From NCBI GenBank assembly GCA_945881875.1, contig CAMCVH010000003.1, positions 114,329-178,328 on the forward strand: DNA of 64,000 bases, read 5' to 3'. Positions 60,011 through 64,000 of this stretch are shown one piece after another. The position numbers and the translations under genes were made by a program. This stretch comes from Polynucleobacter meluiroseus. Its GTDB lineage: Bacteria > Pseudomonadota > Gammaproteobacteria > Burkholderiales > Burkholderiaceae. A model generated the notes under the pieces. That model searched no databases and was not told the origin of the DNA. It saw only the letters and a program-made list of their open reading frames with translations. Numbering within the stretch: the first letter of the stretch is position 1; the number at the start of each line of letters is the position of its first letter.

Positions 60011-60289
60011 TTAAAGAATCGGCGGCTTATTTGGCGCAGGCGTTTGATGGCTTACAAAAATAGTCTTGCCACCACTAAAAGTTAGTACATAAGAAGTTGG
60101 TGATTCAGGTAATAGATATGAGAAGTGCGCAAAACTCATGCAAAGAACACATGAATTGCACTCAGTCCCTGACGTTTGATTATGATCTTGGGGGCTATCT
60201 GCAGATGATGTTTGGGTGTCTTGGTGACAAGGGTGGGGGGACGTATTACCCTCAGCACTAGCTGCAACAGCTGTATGCTTGAATGACAT
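60011..60289 (-). CDS. His/Cys-rich DUF2946-like periplasmic protein, start uncertain
   Basis: From ATG 60289 the frame gives 92 residues rich in His and Cys (HPCHQDTQTSS, ECNSCVLCMSFAHF with CxxCxxC), which fits small DUF2946-type metal-binding proteins. The same frame is open for 21 codons upstream and reads like a signal peptide (SSLIFLILLAPLQAWAVVD). That stretch contains no ATG, GTG or TTG and is preceded by TAA. Either translation starts at 60289 without export, a rare start is used, or the gene has lost its start. Confidence 0.5.
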   Translation of the reverse strand: MSFKHTAVAASAEGNTSPHPCHQDTQTSSADSPQDHNQTSGTECNSCVLCMSFAHFSYLLPESPTSYVLTFSGGKTIFVSHQTPAPNKPPIL

Positions 60290-60398
60290 GTCAACGACGG
60301 CCCAAGCTTGCAGGGGTGCAAGAAGAATAAGAAAGATAAGAGATGAGTTTTAGTTTATGTCGTACCCCATAAGAACTAAAACTGTCCTGACAACTTTT

Positions 60399-60785
60399 TT
60401 ATATCTGACTGGCATCTTTATAAATCTGCTGATGCCCTTTATCCATTAGCTTAAAGAAGCTGTCCATAAATTGATGATGTTGCTCAGCCATGGCGTTATA
60501 AATTGTTAGATTCGTTTGTCCAAATGCTTGACAGGCAATAGTCATGGCCGCCATAAATTCATTAGGCTTACTATGATCAACCGCTTCAACTACTCTATCA
60601 GTAACCCGCTCATTGGCTTCTTGCATTAACTCAATTAATTCTAGGTGTAATTTTTTATGATTTTCAATAGAATTACTCGTCACAGCCCAAATAGGCATCA
60701 GCAAACTATAAAATCCCTCCATAGTTTTCATGGGGTTCATTTGTCCTGATGTCTGTCCTGATCCACCAAAATGGTTTAAGGTCAT
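60399..60785 (-). CDS. Phasin-like protein
   Basis: The 128-residue protein is almost wholly helical, with heptad-like hydrophobic spacing (MEGFYSLLMPIWAVTSNSIENHKKLHLELIELM, ACQAFGQTNLTIYNAMAEQHHQF). Size and composition resemble small phasins that coat PHA granules. It overlaps the PHA depolymerase gene by 4 bp, which supports a granule role. No clear Pfam motif is visible, so confidence is moderate. Confidence 0.65.
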   Translation of the reverse strand: MTLNHFGGSGQTSGQMNPMKTMEGFYSLLMPIWAVTSNSIENHKKLHLELIELMQEANERVTDRVVEAVDHSKPNEFMAAMTIACQAFGQTNLTIYNAMAEQHHQFMDSFFKLMDKGHQQIYKDASQI

Positions 60786-62059
60786 GATTGGTCTCCTGTT
60801 GTAGTTACTTGGGAAGGTGAAACTGTTACTTCATGGTGCTGATCAGCATCTTGAATAAATTGGGTAATCATTGGGGCAATCGTGCGACGAAACACTGCGC
60901 CATTAAAGGTTCCGTAATGCCCTACTCCTTGAATCAACTCGTAGCGTTTGTGTTTTTCAGGTAGGTTTGGCGTGATATCAAATGCCGCTTTCGTTTGACC
61001 AACACCACAAATATCATCCTCTTCACCTTCTATGACCATCAAATAGCTTTTGCGAATATGTTTAGTATCTACCTGATGCCAACGGCTCATCATCTTTCCT
61101 TGTGGTAAGGAATGTTCTTGAAAGACTTCTTTGATGGTTTGAAGATAAAACTCTTCGGTTAAATCCATCACTGAAAGATATTCATCATAAAAAGCTTTGC
61201 GCCGATGGGCTTCTTCTTCATTTCCCCGAACCAATGCCTCGTGCATGGCATCAATTGAGATGGCATGACGATCAGAATTCATAGCCATAAAACTGTTTAG
61301 CTGTAAAAAACCTGGATAAACCCTTCTGCCCATGCCTAAAAATGGTGGTGGCACAGGTTGAATCAAATTTTTCTCAAACCACTCTAAATCGTGCGATTTT
61401 GCAAACTCATTAACCTTGGTTGGATTTACTCGAGTATCAATCGGTCCAGCGATCAGCGTTAATGAGCATGGCTGACAGCGATCACCCCAATCTGACATGA
61501 TGGCAGTAGTTGCAAGGGCGGCTACGGTAGGCTGACACACTGCCAACACATGGGTCTTAGGGCCTAAGAAATGCAAGAAATCAATTAAGTAGTCTATGAA
61601 ATCATTAAGATTAAAGCGATCTTGATTGGTGGGAATGTTCTTGCAATCTAACCAATCAGTAATGTAAACATCATGCTCCGGTAGCATTGCCTCAACGGTA
61701 CCTCGCAAAAGGGTGGCAAAGTGCCCCGAATAAGGGGCAATAATAAGCAATTTTGGTTGATGTAATTTTGTGGCTACTTTTTTGAAATGCACTAATTGGC
61801 AATAAGTTCGCTTGAGAACTATTTCATCTTGAATCTCAACTGCCCCTCCATTAAACTCAGTCTCATGAATACCCCACTCCGGCTTGAGATGAGCGCCTGA
61901 CAATTGCTCTATGACATCTAGCCAAGCAAGATTAGATTTATGGAGTTCCGTATTAATAAATGGGTTGGCCGCACTATTTAAAGTGGCTCGAACAATTCTG
62001 AGGGACTGCCGCATTGGCCGAATACTGGAAGCAATCGTGTTTTGCAAAAGGTAAAGCAT
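60782..62059 (-). CDS. phaZ: Intracellular polyhydroxyalkanoate depolymerase PhaZ
   Basis: A 425-residue alpha/beta hydrolase of the intracellular PhaZ family. The nucleophile region VLAVCQPTVAALATT has cysteine (about Cys-175) instead of serine, as in the Ralstonia eutropha PhaZa1 type that degrades native granules. The oxyanion segment LIIAPYSGHFATLLRGTVEAMLP and the C-terminal GVGHYGTFNGAVFRR with catalytic His are also present. ATG 62059 is preferred because AAGGAG lies six bases upstream; GTG 62065 would sit on that site. Confidence 0.93.
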   Translation of the reverse strand: MLYLLQNTIASSIRPMRQSLRIVRATLNSAANPFINTELHKSNLAWLDVIEQLSGAHLKPEWGIHETEFNGGAVEIQDEIVLKRTYCQLVHFKKVATKLHQPKLLIIAPYSGHFATLLRGTVEAMLPEHDVYITDWLDCKNIPTNQDRFNLNDFIDYLIDFLHFLGPKTHVLAVCQPTVAALATTAIMSDWGDRCQPCSLTLIAGPIDTRVNPTKVNEFAKSHDLEWFEKNLIQPVPPPFLGMGRRVYPGFLQLNSFMAMNSDRHAISIDAMHEALVRGNEEEAHRRKAFYDEYLSVMDLTEEFYLQTIKEVFQEHSLPQGKMMSRWHQVDTKHIRKSYLMVIEGEEDDICGVGQTKAAFDITPNLPEKHKRYELIQGVGHYGTFNGAVFRRTIAPMITQFIQDADQHHEVTVSPSQVTTTGDQS

Positions 62060-62238
62060 CCCCACTCCTTAGACAAGATTTTGACCTCTTATAGTGATCC
62101 AGAGATATGACAACTTGATTACAAGCTGTTTAATCGCGTTTTAAACGACATTACAAGCAGTGATGGTAAATAAGCGTCGCTTAAATCGACGGTTAACCAA
62201 CGCAGGGATGACCATCATCTGATTCACCTATAGAGGTC

Positions 62239-62448
62239 CTACTCATGTGACCATTCATAGTCTATATCGATAATCTCTAAAACATAGCCATATTTGTTTA
62301 GACAATGCTGATTCCAGGCAATCACGAAGTCTTTGGTATTGACATCACAATGGTAACGATTTAACAAATGAATCAAGCCATGGTCCTTCATTTCTATTTG
62401 TCCGTTAGTGGTCTTTACGATCACTGCTTTGGCATGCTTAAAGCTCAT
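62239..62448 (-). CDS. Small conserved-looking protein of unknown function
   Basis: The 69-residue ORF starts after a strong Shine-Dalgarno (GGAGG, eight bases upstream). The sequence MSFKHAKAVIVKTTNGQIEMKDHGLIHLLNRYHCDVNTK ends in the acidic DIDYEWSHE. Nothing in it matches a family that I recognise. Coding reality is supported by the ribosome-binding site and typical amino-acid composition only. Confidence 0.5.
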   Translation of the reverse strand: MSFKHAKAVIVKTTNGQIEMKDHGLIHLLNRYHCDVNTKDFVIAWNQHCLNKYGYVLEIIDIDYEWSHE

Positions 62449-62480
62449 CCTGACCTCCGATAGATTTAGATTGTCAATAC

Positions 62481-62717
62481 CTAGAGGGAGAAGTGGGTGC
62501 CATCACATAGCGGCGCATTAGCTGATTGCTTGCATCCACAGAAATAGACAGTCATGGTCTCTGTGGCAATAAATTCCAACGGCGTCATATCCGTTCTTTG
62601 GTGTGATGCATCACAAAAGGGTTGGTTCTCACTCAGTCCACAAGTACACCAATAGTAAACCTGATCTTTGATGACTTCTACGGGATATGGCTCGTTCTTG
62701 GCAGTTTTTATTTCCAT
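62481..62717 (-). CDS. CDGSH-type iron-sulfur protein (two CDGSH motifs)
   Basis: The 78-residue protein carries two mitoNEET-type motifs, YWCTCGLSENQPFCDASHQ and YFCGCKQSANAPLCDGTHF. Each has the CxC-x8-C-x3-H pattern that binds a redox-active 2Fe-2S cluster. Small tandem-CDGSH proteins are found in many bacteria; a role in redox or iron handling is inferred. A TGGAGGAATTGC ribosome-binding region precedes the ATG. Confidence 0.88.
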   Translation of the reverse strand: MEIKTAKNEPYPVEVIKDQVYYWCTCGLSENQPFCDASHQRTDMTPLEFIATETMTVYFCGCKQSANAPLCDGTHFSL

Positions 62718-63020
62718 AGCAATTCCTCCAGCATTTAACTCACCTAGATTTAATTTAATCTCTATTCACCCCTTTAGCAATTGTTAACAATAAATTCATT
62801 TAAAAAGTAAGTAATTACTCATTACATTAAATTTTGGATGCAATGCAATAGATTTTCACCAGATAAAAAATTTAAAAATTTATTAGACAGCCCCTTCATT
62901 TTGGAGCAGACTAAATTTCTGCTGATGAGTTGTTTGGGCACCCCATGGTCCTGTTTCGATACAGCGTGACACAAGCAATCTATTGGCAACCAATTTTGAT
63001 TTTGTCGAAAGGAGCAAGCT
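62718..63020. other. AT-rich intergenic region, divergent promoters expected
   Basis: These 303 bases separate the divergent CDGSH gene and the 57-residue acidic ORF. The left half is strongly AT-rich, suited to promoters on both strands, and the last bases (GAAAGGAGC) form the ribosome-binding site of the next ORF. I see no convincing RNA gene, ORF or long hairpin. Confidence 0.6.
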
Positions 63021-63194
63021 ATGAACCATCAACAACTAGAGATCGAAGAAGATAGTCTTCCGGACAAATACTTTGAACTGCAAAGCAATGAATTGGTGCA
63101 AGAGCGACTAATCTGGCAACACTTAACCAAACGAAAAATTAATGAAATGAATCATATTCCAGATGAAGACTATGCAGACTGGGGTGATGATTAA
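63021..63194 (+). CDS. Small acidic protein (57 residues)
   Basis: An ATG preceded by AAAGGAG at good spacing opens a 57-residue frame with a markedly acidic composition (LEIEEDSLPDKYFELQ to PDEDYADWGDD). It contains a predicted helix (LVQERLIWQHLTKRKINEM). No family is recognised. Its stop overlaps the start of the next small ORF by 8 bp (ATGATTAA), which suggests translational coupling. Confidence 0.6.
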   Translation: MNHQQLEIEEDSLPDKYFELQSNELVQERLIWQHLTKRKINEMNHIPDEDYADWGDD

Positions 63195-63375
63195 TTCGTT
63201 TGATATGAAGCTATTGGTCTATCGTTATCGGTATGGGAGTGATCAAGCGGCTAACAACGCTCATATGCCCCCTTACTATGCAACTTTAGAATATATCGAG
63301 CATTTAATAGGTGCTAACGCTATTAAAGATCAAAGTATAGAAGTCGATGAGTCAGACTTAGATACCTTTGAGTGA
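63187..63375 (+). CDS. Small protein of unknown function, coupled to the acidic ORF
   Basis: From ATG 63187 the frame encodes 62 residues (MINSFDMKLLVYRYRYGSDQAANN to DESDLDTFE). It contains a tyrosine/arginine-rich strand and an acidic tail. A frame from 63163 would add eight residues but overlaps the preceding ORF more deeply. No family recognised. Confidence 0.5.
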   Translation: MINSFDMKLLVYRYRYGSDQAANNAHMPPYYATLEYIEHLIGANAIKDQSIEVDESDLDTFE

Positions 63376-63396
63376 ATCACGCAAATTGGAGCAATT

Positions 63397-63711
63397 ATGA
63401 AGATCGTCATTTATGTCAGTGCCGTCGGTTATTCCTTACTGATTGCAATGGTGTGTTCTGCGCAGGCTATCTATGATGCCAACGGGGCATATAAAGGCTA
63501 TTCACAAACAAGTCCAAGTGGCGTTACAAATGTCTATAACGCCCAAGGTCAAAATACTCAGTCGTTTCAAACAGATAATGGGCAGACTAATTTCTATAGT
63601 CCGCAGGGGGCTTATCAAGGAACAAGTACGGCACCAATTCAGACCCAACCAAATACAACGATTAACGCACCTCGACAAGCACCTCAAGCACCAAGCGTTA
63701 AGGGTTGGTAA
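63397..63711 (+). CDS. Small secreted repeat protein
   Basis: The 104-residue product has a signal peptide (MKIVIYVSAVGYSLLIAMVCSAQA) followed by short Tyr/Gly repeats: YDANGAYKG, YNAQGQNTQ and YSPQGAYQG. The tail is rich in Pro, Gln and Thr (TAPIQTQPNTTINAPRQAPQ). The pattern resembles YD/RHS-like or surface-exposed Gln/Asn-rich low-complexity proteins, but is too short for a firm assignment. It should be exported to the periplasm or beyond. Confidence 0.6.
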   Translation: MKIVIYVSAVGYSLLIAMVCSAQAIYDANGAYKGYSQTSPSGVTNVYNAQGQNTQSFQTDNGQTNFYSPQGAYQGTSTAPIQTQPNTTINAPRQAPQAPSVKGW

Positions 63712-63902
63712 TTTTTTGTCCTTTAAAAGGACAGTTCATGCGAGGGGTACCCCGAGCAATGCCACTTGAATAGCAGAAACGGTAGGACAGGATTAGACAT
63801 CCTGATGATTAGATTAGAGGCTCTAGGCAATGACATGAGGCGCTAGAACTAAGGTGGGCACACCATTGTTTAACTTAGACGCAAATAGCTAGGGTAGAAA
63901 TG
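63712..63902. other. Hairpin-rich intergenic stretch
   Basis: No ORF is supported here. Several close inverted repeats occur: GTCCTTT-A-AAAGGAC (63719-63733), GGGGTACCCC (about 63745-63754), CAGGAT-TAGAC-ATCCTG, and TCTAGGC paired with GCGCTAGA further on. These could be an untranslated RNA, a weak terminator series or an attachment-flank structure. Confidence 0.4.
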
Positions 63903-63930
63903 AAAAAAGAGAGCTATAAGCTCTCTTTTT
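63903..63930. terminator. Bidirectional terminator beside the tRNA-Phe fragment
   Basis: AAAAAGAGAGCT-ATA-AGCTCTCTTTTT forms a perfect stem. On the minus strand it lies six bases after the CCA end of the tRNA-Phe 3' fragment, as expected for the original tRNA terminator. Confidence 0.9.
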
Positions 63931-63936
63931 GATTCT

Positions 63937-63981
63937 TGGTGGCCCGGGGCGGAATCGAACCACCGACACAAGGATTTTCAA
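63937..63981 (-). repeat. 3' fragment of tRNA-Phe (GAA), probable att site of an integrative element
   Basis: On the minus strand the 45 bases run from the anticodon loop TTGAAAA through the T arm (GGTGG-TTCGATT-CCGCC) to CCGGGCC-A-CCA. This equals the 3' half of betaproteobacterial tRNA-Phe. Upstream of the loop (63982-64000) the expected anticodon stem strand and D arm are not there, so the gene is not intact. Such a partial 3' copy with CCA is the usual footprint of site-specific integration into a tRNA gene. A strongly decayed tRNA gene is the alternative. Confidence 0.75.
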
Positions 63982-64000
63982 CTCCCTTGCTAGACTCGAC

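Noticed and set aside
60136..60321. Alternative 61-residue ORF overlapping the His/Cys-rich gene
   Set aside because: It lies in another frame of the same strand, has no family features, and the CxxCxxC-containing frame is the better coding candidate.
63937..64000. Intact tRNA-Phe or tmRNA at the right edge
   Set aside because: The 5' strand of the anticodon stem does not pair and the D-arm sequence is wrong, so it is not a working tRNA. The T-arm and acceptor fit tRNA-Phe, not the Ala-like end of tmRNA.

Overview
This 64 kb window is a low-GC (roughly 40% by eye), densely packed bacterial chromosome segment. Gene content and order point to a free-living betaproteobacterium of the Burkholderiaceae, most like Polynucleobacter. 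The signs are a methionine synthase split into two genes, PhaM-like and PhaZ polyhydroxyalkanoate proteins, an orphan Bug-type tricarboxylate receptor, SlmA, MetX/MetW, DUF1840, DUF484 and DUF1289 proteins, and an S-adenosylhomocysteine (SAH) riboswitch before ahcY. Genus is inference; no rRNA is present.

Layout. 1-4.9 kb: the end of folE2, then a five-gene lipid-modification operon (flavoprotein, DUF1365, Cfa-type methyltransferase, SDR, SnoaL-like) of the kind tied to light or singlet-oxygen responses. 4.9-12 kb (minus strand): DsbA, SPOR protein, ArgS and the split MetH. 12-15 kb: PhaM-like protein, carbonic anhydrase, DUF1289, Bug receptor, PIN protein. 15-27 kb: glmU-glmS, ttcA, folB plus a FolM-like reductase, MidA, cca, an NDUFA9-like protein, lytic transglycosylase, 5-FCL. 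27-31 kb: the methyl cycle (metF, ahcY, metK). The ahcY leader is an SAH riboswitch, and the metK leader is a second structured RNA that I cannot assign. 31-40 kb: dapF, pyrE, exonuclease III, then an overlapping minus-strand run argB-HAD-slmA-metX-metW-ampG-M48, and dksA. 40-47 kb: a metal-chaperone GTPase, an rRNA methyltransferase, xerC, DUF484 and gatCAB. 47-53 kb: the rod-shape operon mreBCD-mrdA-rodA, converging on a HU gene.

53-64 kb is more accessory: an orphan membrane protein, HemP, GST, panE, a DUF3846/GNAT/double-cupin trio, a periplasmic metal cluster (SodC, MerT-like, MerP-like, barrel-like protein, CusF-like, His/Cys-rich protein), phasin plus PhaZ, a CDGSH protein and several tiny ORFs. 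The right edge carries a 45-bp 3' fragment of tRNA-Phe with its terminator but no 5' half. That is the scar expected where an integrative element begins, just beyond the window.

Connections. Methionine and one-carbon metabolism dominates (metH pair, metF, 5-FCL, ahcY, metK, metXW, folE2/folB/FolM-like), with two RNA-regulated nodes. The most promising undescribed element is the metK leader. It has a closed stem-loop core plus two further 6-bp complementarities, one reaching the Shine-Dalgarno region, as expected of a translational riboswitch.
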